Source of the DNA: Gnetum montanum
Taxonomy: Eukaryota > Streptophyta > Gnetopsida > Gnetales > Gnetaceae
DNA length: 64,000 bases
Reading direction: 5' to 3'
Assembly: GCA_015680685.1 (NCBI GenBank)
Contig: MNCI01001919.1
Coordinates: forward strand, 261,493-325,492
Shown here: positions 47,639 through 58,357 of the stretch, in pieces
Position numbering within the stretch: the first letter of the stretch is position 1
Layout: the number at the start of each line of letters is the position of its first letter
Notes under the pieces: generated by a model
Databases searched by the model: none
Told to the model about the DNA's origin: nothing
What the model saw: the letters and a program-made list of their open reading frames with translations, nothing else
Translations under genes and position numbers: made by a program

Positions 47639-47656
47639 TGGCATTGTTGCCAGGGA
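47639..47656 (+). other. EN primer binding site (tRNA-Asp type)
   Basis: The sequence tggcattgttgccaggga differs from TGGCGCCGTTGCCGGGGA at four positions, all transitions. It starts one nucleotide after the LTR. Confidence 0.85.
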
Positions 47657-47766
47657 TGGTGCTAGTTATCTAGATTAGTTATATCATACAAGGTCATTGT
47701 ATAGGAATTAATGATATATCTTTTAGGAAGAAATAATTACAAAAAGTCACACACAATTGCACAACC

Positions 47767-49752
47767 ATGCCTCTCCTACAAGGCTACGATAATGCCACAT
47801 CTAGTGAGATAATTCATTGGAGAACCAACGAATTATATGACAATGAAGATTGGAGTACGCAATCTAAGGTGTGGGTTTCTTATAAACATAAACGAAGGCA
47901 GCATCGGCCCAATGCACGAAAGCATAACCTACTCGATGACGATGAACCCCTACTAGCCACCACAAGCCTAACACAAATACAAGAGGCTGTTTGAATCTCT
48001 CATAGGCATCGTAAAGAGAGTCACCTACCTAGGCTTGATTTAAACAACTTTCCCAATTTCTTAGGAGGCTATCACTTAGATCCACAACAACATTTACAAG
48101 CCTTCTACAATGCTTGTACATGGAACAACATTGATAACAGTTGGCAAAAGCTCAAGCTCTTTCCTATGACACTCATTGGCCAAGCAAAAGTATGGTATAG
48201 ATCATTAAAACCAAATTCAATACGCCGTTGGCCAACAATGGTAGAACTCTTTAACGAAAGATACCAAACTTACGCAAGAGTGTCGGCCTTGAGAAAACAA
48301 ATCCAAGAGTAGAAACAAGCACAACATGAACCCTTGGACATGGCCTTAGAAAAATATTATGCACTGTTAAACAATTTTCTAGGCCATGAGTTCTCCAAGG
48401 AAAGGCTAATGTACCATATCATTGATGGGCTTCATGATGAAACAAGAGAGACCCTAAGGATGTATGCCCCAGGTCAACTATATGAGCTACGAACCCATCA
48501 ATTCTAAGAGCTTATTAAGCATGTAGCAAAAGAAGAAGGAGAAATGGCTAGATGGGAGAGTGTTGAAAAACATCAATGGGACCAAAATCTCAACTTAATA
48601 GAGGTCCATAATCATAAAAAGGAGAAATCAACCTATCTCAAGTAGGAAGAACCATCTTTGCTAATACAACAATCATTAGATGAAATCGAGGCAATGATCA
48701 ATAAGATGTTGGAATGGATGCATAAAAAGTGTGAAAAATATATCAATATTATTGGAGATAGAGTTTTGACAACCCAAAAACCAGGACAAAATATCATTAG
48801 AAAATTGGAAAGAAGGGATGAGGAAAATAAGAGCTCAACTGCCAATCATACTTATGAATGCAACATTTTCTTATACAATCACCCCAAGGGCCAATGCCCA
48901 ATCTTTTTACATTTATATGATCATTGGGGAAGCATGTTACACATATATTTTGTACAAAGATACTGTGTTCGATCACAGTGGCAACAATCCCAGTCGTGGG
49001 GGAAGCCATCCCTAAACTGGAGACACCCTTCGTATCATCTGAAGGAAAATGCTTATCTAGTTCAACATCTTGTTTCCCCAACTGGGTCAACATACTCTAT
49101 CTCACTGCATTATCATTCTCCTCAATACTATCAGCCCATGTCCTCAACATAACCACTGCCTTGTGTACCTTACACTTCTCCTAAATTTCAACATTCTCAT
49201 CCTTTCCCTCCTTCTACATCACCACCAACTATTCCTAAAGTGTCTGCACCATAGCAACAACCCACGAACATTAGTTGTGTTGCTATTGCCAACAGTAGTG
49301 AGAGACCTCCTCAACATCAAACGTGTCCCTTCTTTAGACATGACCGTAGGAAGGGACAACATAGTTCCAAGGCTACTGCATTCTCCAACTCAGCACAAGT
49401 CCAACACTGTGGTGCATCCTCTTCCTTGAACCCAATGCCTCATGTCACTTCATCAGGGCCACCAATTAACACTCCAACAACCATACGGCCTAATGAATAC
49501 AGCCATGGAGGGCAACATTCCAATCCTTGCATACCATTTTACGGTCTCAAGTATCATAGTGGGTCAACTCTTTACCTAGGAACCACATCTTATAAATTTT
49601 CCCACTATGCTTACTATAATCAGGCATGTGAATCCCAATGGGGTAAGTATGACCAAGTTTTGATATTTTCAACATGCAAGGATCCTCATCTTTCATTTAT
49701 TAATCCTTGTCATGCTCAATCGTTTAGTTATGGGGGATATCCCCCATTCTAA
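47767..49752 (+). pseudogene. EN gag pseudogene (about 660 codons, one frame)
   Basis: A single frame runs from ATG 47767 to TAA 49750-49752 without frameshift. It is interrupted by stops at 47992, 48310, 48505, 48643, 49150 and near 49252; the first four fit C-to-T loss of Arg or Gln codons. The core (48050-48500) reads FPNFLGGYHLDPQQHLQAF, WQKLKLFP, WYRSLKPNS, LFNERYQTY, ALEKYYALLNNFLG, MYHIIDGLHD: the retrotransposon gag fold. A C-x6-H-x4-C-x4-H motif lies at 48859-48912, followed by a Gln/Ser/Pro/Tyr-rich tail. Because only point mutations break it, EN is the best-preserved gag of the family here. Confidence 0.9.
48859..48912 (+). other. C-x6-H-x4-C-x4-H motif in EN gag
   Basis: The residues are CNIFLYNHPKGQCPIFLH. 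The E3 gag has Cys, His, Cys, His with the same spacing (27403-27456), and E5 has both His with Tyr or Cys variants (56773-56826, minus). It occupies the place where other Ty3/gypsy gags carry a CCHC knuckle. Confidence 0.6.
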
Positions 49753-50743
49753 TAACAAGCAGGATTAATAAATATTTTTCATTTTCTTTAATTTTACAAT
49801 TTTTTGTTTTCCAGCTTTTTAATTTCTTTTTTTGTTACCTTTTTATCTTTTTGTCTTTTTATCTTTTTATAAGTAATCTCATCTATGAATAAAACACTCA
49901 TGTGACTTATTGGTTGAGGTGTGTTCTATGTTATCGAGTCTGAAGTGATCAATTATTTGGATAGTGAGCCCATTACACCCACTCATCCATTCTACAAATA
50001 AGAGGTTCTGTTCGAGGGTACAATGATATTCTTGACATTCTTAAAACTTAAAATTAATTTTGTGTTCATTGTACTCAAAATGAAGAAGGATGGACCAAGA
50101 GGGAATGATTAGGATGTGAAATTAAGGGGACTTGCAGATTCTCTTTGGTGACGTCTGTGAGACTTATCATGCAACGTGGTTGTACTAAGATCCTTGTAGA
50201 TCTAACACAAAATGGGAGTAAGAGTAATCAAAAGGCACTCAAAAATCCAATGCTGTTCTAGGGGGTCCCACTGGAAAGACATGCACCCATGCCTGAAGGT
50301 TGGCAGCTTTTCTGGATTTAGCAATTGAAAAAAAAAACAAAGAAAGTGCCACAAAGCAAAAATCACTCCTCCCTTGAACAAAATGCCAAGTGATCATATG
50401 CCTTGTTGTTATGGTACTTTCATAGTCACTCATCATGGGATGAAACAATGCGGTGTCATTGAACAGAGGAATGGACTTGGTCTTGATCTTGGAACGACGG
50501 GTTAATGACACATTAATCATGCTTTACACATAGGATTCATTGTGCCTTGGGTCAATTACCTCATGTTCCAATCTCTAAAATCCCTTCTATAGTTCGTCTC
50601 ATCTCGTTGTTCATGTAATTGTAGCTTTTGTCTTGTGTAGCGTATAATTCTTACCTCATTCCAGTGATACTTACATGTGTGTGTTTTGTGGAACCAGTGT
50701 GGATTACATTTATCCCTTCTAGTGCCTATGGACATTTTGAGGT

Positions 50744-50806
50744 GTGGTTATGCAAGGGCATTAGAGGTTGGAACCTGCTTTGGGGAGGACCCACTTGCAT
50801 AATAAT
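50744..50806 (+). other. Structured RNA candidate (spacer hairpin, EN copy)
   Basis: The outer stem TTATGCAAG (50748-50756) pairs with CTTGCATAA (50794-50802), 9 of 9. The inner hairpin is AGGTT/AACCT (50765-50776). The connecting strand has gggcattag and tggggaggaccca. It aligns base for base in length with the E1 copy. Confidence 0.75.
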
Positions 50807-51029
50807 TTGTGCTCATAACACATCTTCTGCACACCATCTATTACCCTCAACGTATTATCAATGATATTCTTTCCCTTATTATTATCCCTCCAATTCAAAC
50901 ATTCCTATCAACCATCACATAGCCTTTTTCTCCTCCTTACCATCTGAGGTCCTTATTGATAAATTCCACACCATCATAATTTTCATGCCTTCAGAACTAG
51001 TTGAATTACCTTGGAACCCTTGCCCTAAC

Positions 51030-51120
51030 ATCGATAGGGTACGATATCGCATACATGATATCACGGCCGATGCAATATCATGTCCGTACTATCGTGTCCA
51101 ATATATATATATATACATGA
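51030..51120 (+). promoter_or_regulatory. Internal promoter-like module resembling EN LTR U3
   Basis: The words acgatatcgcatac, atgatatcacggcc and gatgcaatatcatg are followed by an (AT)n TATA-like run at 51101-51115 and then catgaccccc. The EN LTRs have the same GATATC words ahead of their TATA box. E3 has catgaccc right after its internal TATA box as well. ORF2 begins 485 bp downstream. Confidence 0.5.
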
Positions 51121-51589
51121 CCCCCAGTGCTAATCAACATCATTTGCAACTATTCACATGGGGGAAGTTTTTCAAATTTCTCTCTACGACTTGCGATTAT
51201 GCATCTCTTGCTTTCATATTCATAACTCACTTGCTGGTACTCTGATTTTCATTCTGTTTTAACCTACTTGAACTTAGAGTGTTCAGCTTAGTTGTGGGGG
51301 AGGGGCACACACTAAATAGTGCATAATTTTTTTGAAATTCATCATTGCCCAAAGGACATTAATAAGGGTAATTAGTTATACAATTAAGGATAAATGCACC
51401 AAAAACAATTTCATCTCCTTAGTTATACCAGGAAACTAGATTTGGAAACCACATAAGCAAAGAGGATTAAATATTATAATCTTTCGGGGACATTTTAATT
51501 AACGTCACATGAAGATAAAGAAAATTCATTAAGGAAAGCAGTAAGGTATAACCTAACTTTGGTAACAACCTTACTAACGATTGGCCCCG

Positions 51590-52465
51590 TGTGATTGCAG
51601 ATGGCCCCAAAACGCAGACAATAGGAAGGTCCTGCTCAAGGTGTGATCAAGAAACCTAGGAGAGGTGAAGGACAAGTTCCTGCCGAAAAACATGTAGAGC
51701 AGGAAGAATAATCATTTAGTATCCATCAAGAAGACCCTGCCACTATACAATCAAGGAAGGTAGAAGGAGGAGCTGCTGTCGTGTCTGAATAGGGACGACA
51801 TCTCACGTTGCCCCAAAATTATGTTCAGGCCATCCATGAAAGGTCCATATTAACTATAGTGATCATGGAATTAAACTTTGAACCTTTCACATAATTTGCT
51901 TCGGAGGCCGTTAGGGATCAGCTCAAAGGGTCCCCATTGTGGCCTACCCTCTCTAAAAGCAGTGCCTAGTACTTAGAGGAAACGTACCAATTTTGGCACA
52001 ACAAAGAAGAAGGCACCATGGTTAACATTTGTGGTGTGATTGTTGATTTCTCTGTTCATGCCATTTCCGAAGCATTAAACCTTTCGAATATAGGGCCAAA
52101 GGTTGCTCAGAACTAACTGGACACCTTCAGAACTGAGCAACTTAATAAACTATTGATAGAGAATAAAAGGGTGGTGGAAGAAAAAGAGAATGTTGATTGG
52201 GATGCCTCTATGACACAAGAGCAAACTTACACACACACCAAGGCACTCAAGGCCTTACAAGAGGAGAAACGGTAGGCCATACTTCAACGTCATCAAATCC
52301 CAAGACCTGGAGCACAAGACAAGGGAAAGGCACCCATGGGGGAGCCACCACCACCAGGAACTACATTAGTTCCACCTAATTTTGTAGTTATAGGATCTTC
52401 TTTTGCATTCTTTGTGTTGTGTCTCAATTTTGTTTTAATTCCACACTGCGGCACGAATCCATTCT
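51590..52465 (+). pseudogene. EN ORF2 with splice-acceptor-like start
   Basis: The sequence gtgattgcag (51591-51600) runs directly into ATG 51601. The N-terminus is basic (MAPKRRQ, KKPRRGEG), like that of E3 ORF2. One frame is readable to about 52465 with about ten stops, many at former Gln codons. DQLKGSPLWPTLS and GTMVNICGVIVDFSVHAISEALNLS (about 51920-52085) resemble the plant-transposon-protein domain wording; the same place in E3 ORF2 reads CPMWPIIT. It is shorter than E3's ORF2 and lacks most of the coiled coil. It lies just before the 3' polypurine tract. Confidence 0.6.
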
Positions 52466-52546
52466 AGTCAATTAATAATCCCATACCTATCCACTATGTA
52501 ATCAATGGAGCTTGTTCTCACTTTAACTCAAGGATGAGTTTTAATT

Positions 52547-52560
52547 CAGTCGTGGGGGTA
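52547..52560 (+). other. EN polypurine tract
   Basis: The sequence cagtcgtgggggta abuts the 3' LTR start at 52561. Confidence 0.88.
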
Positions 52561-53428
52561 TGATGAGTCATGAATTGTTGGCCATGATATCACATCCATG
52601 ATATCACGTATGCGATATCACATACGCGATATCATAGCCTAGATGCGATATCACGTACTCGATATTGCAACTTATCTCCTCATCTATAAATAAGAGGCAG
52701 GAAAATTTGGTAAAGAAGTTTTAAGTTTTTTAATTTTTAGTATTAAGTTAGGGACTTTTTGTCAGTTTTTCCTTTCAACCCTTTCTCCCAGTGCATGCCC
52801 GTAGTGTGATGATTGTAATTGTACGACATCCTTATTCGAGTGTGACATACTTGGACACGGACATGATCAACAATAAAGATCGAGATTACTTCATCATTGC
52901 AACATCCACCTAGCTTAATTATTTAATTGTCATTGTTATTTATTGCTTTCTTAGTTAATATCTATCTACCCTTATCTCTTAGTAACGTAGAATAAGTACG
53001 ACTTAATCATGAGCATTTAAGTGTGGCTACTTGGTAACCCAGTAGCGTACCTAGGCCATGTGCTTGGTAATCCCAGTTGTAGTCATGCACGAGGTCTACG
53101 ATATGTACGGATGATTAAGGAACAGATGCTCATTGCCCTTAGGCTTGTTTAGATTCTCTCTCATCCTCTCTCTCCTAGTTTAGTTGATATTATTTCCCAT
53201 CATACCCAGGAGTAGCATTAGTGTAGGAACACATCATACCCCTCACCTTGGACTAAACCATATGTGACAAAGCTAATACTAGTCTAGGTGGGAACACAAT
53301 GAACTGCGATCTACGAGTAACTATCTAGATACCACAACTAGTCTGTCTACGGAGTTCGACTGGATCATGTGTGAAATGCTCATATTCATATGGTTGAGTG
53401 TAGGAGTACCTCGCCACTCATCATCTTT
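52561..53428 (+). mobile_element. EN 3' LTR (52561-53423) and right TSD tcttt (53424-53428)
   Basis: 863 bp, from TGATGAGTC to CTCATCA, then tcttt, identical to the 5 bases left of the 5' LTR (46832-46836). After the TSD the E5 sequence continues as in the uninterrupted E6 homologue (about 59572). The U3 holds five GATATC words at 52586-52652, spaced 14, 14, 14 and 19 bp. EN is therefore a complete insertion of 6587 bp that lacks pol. Confidence 0.96.
52586..52666 (+). repeat. 14-bp GATATC-centred tandem array in U3
   Basis: Units of the form ccat/acgc-GATATC-acgt/acat start every 14 bp, with GATATC at 52586, 52600, 52614, 52628 and 52647 and a decayed gatatt at 52661. The 5' LTR has three units. 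Related words occur in the solo LTR (29130-29170) and E1 LTR (1617-1646). Position just upstream of the TATA box suggests enhancer units. Confidence 0.75.
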
Positions 53429-55480
53429 GAAATCCAACAAAGATGAATCTTCTTTTGTCATTAGTGGTGGTAGACTTTCCAACCTTGATTATTATGTTGG
53501 TGATTCTCCTTTTATGTAGAGCATTTCTAAAGAATGAACTAAAATTTCTCCCCATCATCCCATGAGTCCAATAATTATGTGACGTTTGAGCTTTAATCCT
53601 TGTACGTGCTACATTTGTTCATGGGCATATCCTCCTCTGTCCTCCTTTTGGCCTTTTTTCCTTGTTGTGTAAAAGACCTTCAACCTTAGGAATTTTATTT
53701 AGAGTCATTTGAAATCATCAAAGAATCAACATTAGTTTTGATAATTTTTCCCTTAATGATTAACCATTTTTGAATCCTTAGTAAGCTCAAAATTTGAAAA
53801 AATTTGAGCATTTAGATGCAAGGTGATTTCATAGTAATGATCCCCAATGCTCTATGCTAACTAAAATCATCAAGTTTAATTTATTTTGATTATTTTTATC
53901 ATTGGTTGCCATAATGTTTAAAAATGGGATGTTAGAAAATTTCAAAAATTGCACTCTTGGCCCCCATGATAAATGAGCATAACTCCAGAAGCTCACAAAT
54001 TTTTGAATAACTAAAACCAAAGGTCTGGTTCACAAGATGACAAAGAAATATTGAATTTGGAGGATAGTTAAATATAAAAGTAGTAAAATTAATTGAAACT
54101 GATGATAAGTAGTCCCAAAATCATGCATAAAGTTTGAGAAGTTTCCCATGATGTCCCAGAAGATATGATGTTTCTGTTTAGAGCCACAATCAACAAAAGT
54201 CATGTAAATGGGTCCTCCCCAAAGTAGGCTCCTACCATAATACCCTTGCATAACCACTTCCATAGATTTTTGTGGATATCTTAGAAGTTAAATGTAGATA
54301 ATGTCTTTATTCCAAACAACATATAACTACCTTGGTTAGGATCTTGCACTATACTATACAAAATCATTAAGCTCATATTGGCATGTAGTAGTGAGGTGAA
54401 TAATGGGATAAGAAGGGATTGCAGAGATTGGGACATAACGTACCTAACCATGTTTGAAATAGATTCTTGTATCATTTGTGATTATGATGTTTATCATACC
54501 TATCCATCAAAATTTTAAACTAAGTCCATACCATTACCAGTAGCCTTGCATTGATGTACCCCTTCTTGCCTACCATCATGAGTCCATAATAACTACAAAG
54601 TACAAGCATCACTTCAAAAAAGAAGAAAAGAGAATAAGGAAGGAAGGGTCTTAGTTAGAGGGGTATCTTAAAAAATGGGTAACATGTCTTTCTAACCCCA
54701 TAACCAGTACTTGTGGCCCATTATTATGTCTAAGGGATGTGCTTTGAATTTTTGTGATTTTTTTGTGTTTTTCTTTTTTTCTCTCTTTTCTCTTTAATCT
54801 TTTTTTTTTGAATCACAAGAATTACATCATGCAAATACATGCTTTGTGTTTATTGGTTGATGATTAGGAGTGATGGTATGTCTATGGAGGAGTCATAAAC
54901 CACAAGAAGGAAGTCAAGAAGAGAACCTACAAATTTCCTTGAGGTCACACGCCTTGCCATTCCTACTTGGTCTTTCCCTCTTTCTTCAAGCCATAATGAT
55001 TTGTATTTAATTTTAGTTTCATGTAAGAAGAACCATAATGTTTTCATGATAAAGACCTTTTATTTAGAGAAATTGGAGGGATAGATGATGTGGTCTCACT
55101 AGTTTAGTGTGAGAAGAACCATATTGTCTTCATGATAAAGATCTTTTATTTAGAAAAATTGGAGGGATAGATGATGTGTTCTTACTACATTACATAATTA
55201 TTTACCCAATCATCTTGATAGCATAGGACAAATATCTAACACATGGTGTTAACTTCTACATCATGACTTGCAATATTATTATTAACAAAAAACATAGTAA
55301 TCATTCTTAAAACATAAAGGAAACAACTTAAGAAAAGAGAATACTATAAAGAAAAGACTAAAGAATAAGAAGAAATGAAAAACATATTAAGAATTTGAAA
55401 ATTTTGAAGAAATAGGAAAATGATAAAAACTTGTAAAACAAAAAGTGAAAATGCACTTATTAGTTCTTAATTCAAGATGA
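53429..55480 (-). mobile_element. E5 internal spacer (right of nested EN)
   Basis: It contains, read on the minus strand, the conserved blocks 54838-54818, a pyrimidine-rich (plus strand) tract at about 54745-54810, 54750-54728, the hairpin at 54257-54197 and a PPT-like tcatgggggcc near 53968. E6 59580-61290 is the parallel copy. No coding frame is supported. Confidence 0.75.
54197..54257 (-). other. Structured RNA candidate (spacer hairpin, E5 copy)
   Basis: On the minus strand the inner hairpin GTAGG/CCTAC (54235-54224) is perfect and differs on both sides from the E3 and EN versions. The outer stem TTATGCAAG (54253-54245) faces catttacatga, pairing at six of seven core positions with one G-T. 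The linking tttggggaggaccca is conserved. Confidence 0.65.
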
Positions 55481-55489
55481 GGAATCTCC

Positions 55490-58223
55490 CCCACAACTAA
55501 ACTCATGGGGTGAGTATTTGGAAAATGGACACCACATTTCCTTGGTTATATACCATAAGTTTCCCATTTATCATCTTTAGTAATTTAAGTTTTCACTTGG
55601 TAATGCATTTAACATTGATGATAATCATTCTTCAATCATTAGGAGACATATCTTTAGTTGGACTAGAAGGTGTTTATTTTTTAGATGGTCCAAACATGTT
55701 TCCTTGTTTATTCTCTATTTTAGTTCTTGAATCTTCCTGTTTAACATTTTCTTTTGGTGTATAGTTAGAGTGTAAGATCTTATTCTCTAAATTCATTGTT
55801 TAGTTCATTTTCTTAGAACTAAAACTAATAAGTGGGTTGGATGTTTCTATGTGTCTTTTAAGTGGTGTAATATTTTGATTCCTAAGCCACTAGGTGTTTT
55901 TTTGGTTTAGTGGCTACTATGTAAACTTAGTTTTACACACACACATACTTGTTTTTCAAGTTTGTTATGGGCTCATATAGAGATCATGTTATTACTTTGA
56001 ACTTTTGGCTCACAACTACACCATTTATCATTATTAGTAATGCATGGGATTTTTTGTCTATCCACAATGAGAAGTTCATCTTTTATGTTTGTGTTGGAGT
56101 GATAATGGTTATTGGATTTTATGTAAGATTAGGAGACATTGTTTCTGTGAGGAAGGGATTTTCACCAAGTTGTCCTTGTGCTAATTATGATGAGCTAGTA
56201 GGTCTACTAGCTTGATTCACACGTGTGGAAACTATCCTAAAGAAAGGATGTTTTCTAGACTTTTTTTGAGGGCTACTAGCACTATTATCTTTTTGTATGT
56301 TGATTATATAAGTTGCATTCTTCTATTAAGGTTATTGTGCCAATCCTTCTTGTATTTTTAATGGTGACATATGTTGAGGGGAAGTATGAGAGTATCGAGG
56401 ATGTGAGGGATGATAAGAGGCATAGGATGGTAATCCCATAGGAGATGTTATGAGCTGATAGTATTCAAGAGAGTAGTAGTAGTGATTTGAGGTAGGGAAA
56501 GTAGAACCATTGGAAGAAATAGGTTGTTGAACATAATATCCATAAGGGTCTAACTAGTGATAAGGGTATTGCTGGTTTGTTGATGACATCCCTCATGACT
56601 GTGGGTTTTTCCATAATGGTTGATGGTAGTCTTGAGGTTGATAAGAAGTGCCATTGGGATAGTACTATTGGTTGTAGGACCATCTATAATTTCCTTGTGG
56701 ATAAGGCAATCTTCTAAGAATTTGCTTTTCTACAAGCTTGGGATTCAAAACAAAAGCCCCATACTCTTGTAGATGTAACATAATAGGGTAATAGCTATTT
56801 GGATGTTCATATTAACAAATGTCACATCCATCCTCCTCCTCTATATCTGAGTTTGTAATCTCTTCTACTATATCTATTTTCCATATTTGCAAATTAGTGT
56901 CCTTACTTGTTTCCTTGCTTTTTTTTTCCTCTTCTTGCTTTGATCACTTAATCATATTTGCTTTACCTTCTTCTCTATGATTTTTAAATTTGTTGTAACT
57001 TTTTCACTCATTAACTCCCATATCTTATCTACCCATGCTTCAATCTCAATGATAGACTTTTATATTGGCAAGGTTTTATGTGAAATTAAGTCATCAAGAG
57101 CTACCCTTCTTTCTTGATTATATATATGAATTTCCATTTTGGAAAAGATTGGATCCTAGTTATATTCCTCTACACTCTCTCTTTTACACAACTATCCTTC
57201 TTCTATTGCCATCTATTCTATTATCCTTTGTATTTTATGGACTTTTAGTTTTGATAATCTTCCTTGGGAATAGATCCCAAGGGTCTTCCTTGTTTTATTA
57301 CAAGCTCATCTATGATGTCATAAAGATACTCTTTTTGAGAAAATCCTTGGCCTAAGAATCTATGTAGTAGAGAATAATATCTACCCAAGGCTACACATAG
57401 GGATTCATGGTTTTCTTGCTTCCACCCTTGGATTTTTTTTCTTGAATTGAACACTATTAAATAGGTTTGGTATTTCTCATTGAAGAGCTTAAGCATTATG
57501 GATAACTGATGGATTGAATTTGGTTTCAATGATTTGTACCAACTTTCAGCTTCTTCTATTAGTATTCTAGGAAAAATCTTAAGCTTTTGTGATTTACTTT
57601 GAATTTTTTGTAAGGTGCATGCATCATTGAAGGCTTGAAAATGATGTTGTGGATCAAAATTATAGTTTCCCTCAAATTCAGGAATGTTATTCATATTGAT
57701 CCATTTGATGTGCCTTTCTCTTTAATGCTTGTGGGGAATTCTAACTATCTCCCTGATTTGTTTCATGCTTCTAGTAGTCAATAAGTATTCACCATTATTA
57801 GACATGTCATGGTGATAATTTCTATTTCTATTTGTTTGATTACGATGATAGCATCTATGCTCCATTTGGTGCCTTGTATCTTGCCTTTGATTTCCATTTC
57901 TATCTTCATCTCGATCCCTTAGTGCATCTCGATCTCTCTACTCCATTCATCTTCGTCAAAACTAGATGTTGAAGATGAACAAGAAGATGGTGAACTAAGG
58001 TCATAGGCCTTGAGATCCTTCTTGTTCTAGGACTCATTTCATCCCCTTTAGGGTTATCTACATCAATTGAATGTAGTCTTTGAATATAGTAAGGGTTAAA
58101 ATGAGCATATGAGACCCCTACTTGTAGTGGTTCACTTCAATTCTTTTCAATATAAATACTATCATTACTACTATTAGTGTTCTTATTATGTGATGGACTA
58201 TAGGCCCTATGTGAAGGAGACAT
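55490..58223 (-). pseudogene. E5 gag pseudogene
   Basis: The likely start is ATG 58223 (minus; MSPSHRAYSPS). The best-preserved part is the open stretch 57694-57245: FEGNYNFDPQHHFQAFNDA, SWYKSLKPNS, LFNEKYQTY, LGRYYSLLHRFLG, YDIIDEL. A decayed C/H motif lies at 56826-56773 with both Cys-Pro region cysteines as Tyr. A Gln/Pro/Tyr/Ser-rich tail follows at about 56700-56340. No pol motif is found between gag and the spacer, so E5 also appears to be gag-only. Confidence 0.85.
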
Positions 58224-58338
58224 GTTTTTATATGATAATGTGTATGTGACTTAAAATATTAATATTTTTGAAAAGATAAATTATTAATGCTTTTATAGTG
58301 ATTATTTATAATATAACTAATCAAGATTACTAATACCA

Positions 58339-58356
58339 TCCTTGGAAACGATGCCA
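58339..58356 (-). other. E5 primer binding site (tRNA-Asp type)
   Basis: Minus strand tggcatcgtttccaagga, next to the LTR end at 58358. It is a transition/transversion-decayed form of the tRNA-Asp complement. Confidence 0.75.
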
Positions 58357-58357
58357 A

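Larger units (their letters stand above)
49753..51600 (+). other. EN spacer between gag and ORF2 (no pol)
   Basis: It opens with T-rich sequence (49780-49870) like the spacer start in E3. No protease, RT, RNase H or integrase motif occurs anywhere between gag and ORF2. It contains the hairpin element (50744-50806), a U3-like promoter module (51030-51120) and a PPT-like tagttgtgggggagggg near 51290. Confidence 0.8.

Noticed and set aside
52586-52666. GATATC array as a CRISPR-like repeat
   Set aside because: Units are 14 bp, adjacent without unique spacers, and lie in LTR U3 upstream of a TATA box in a plant genome.
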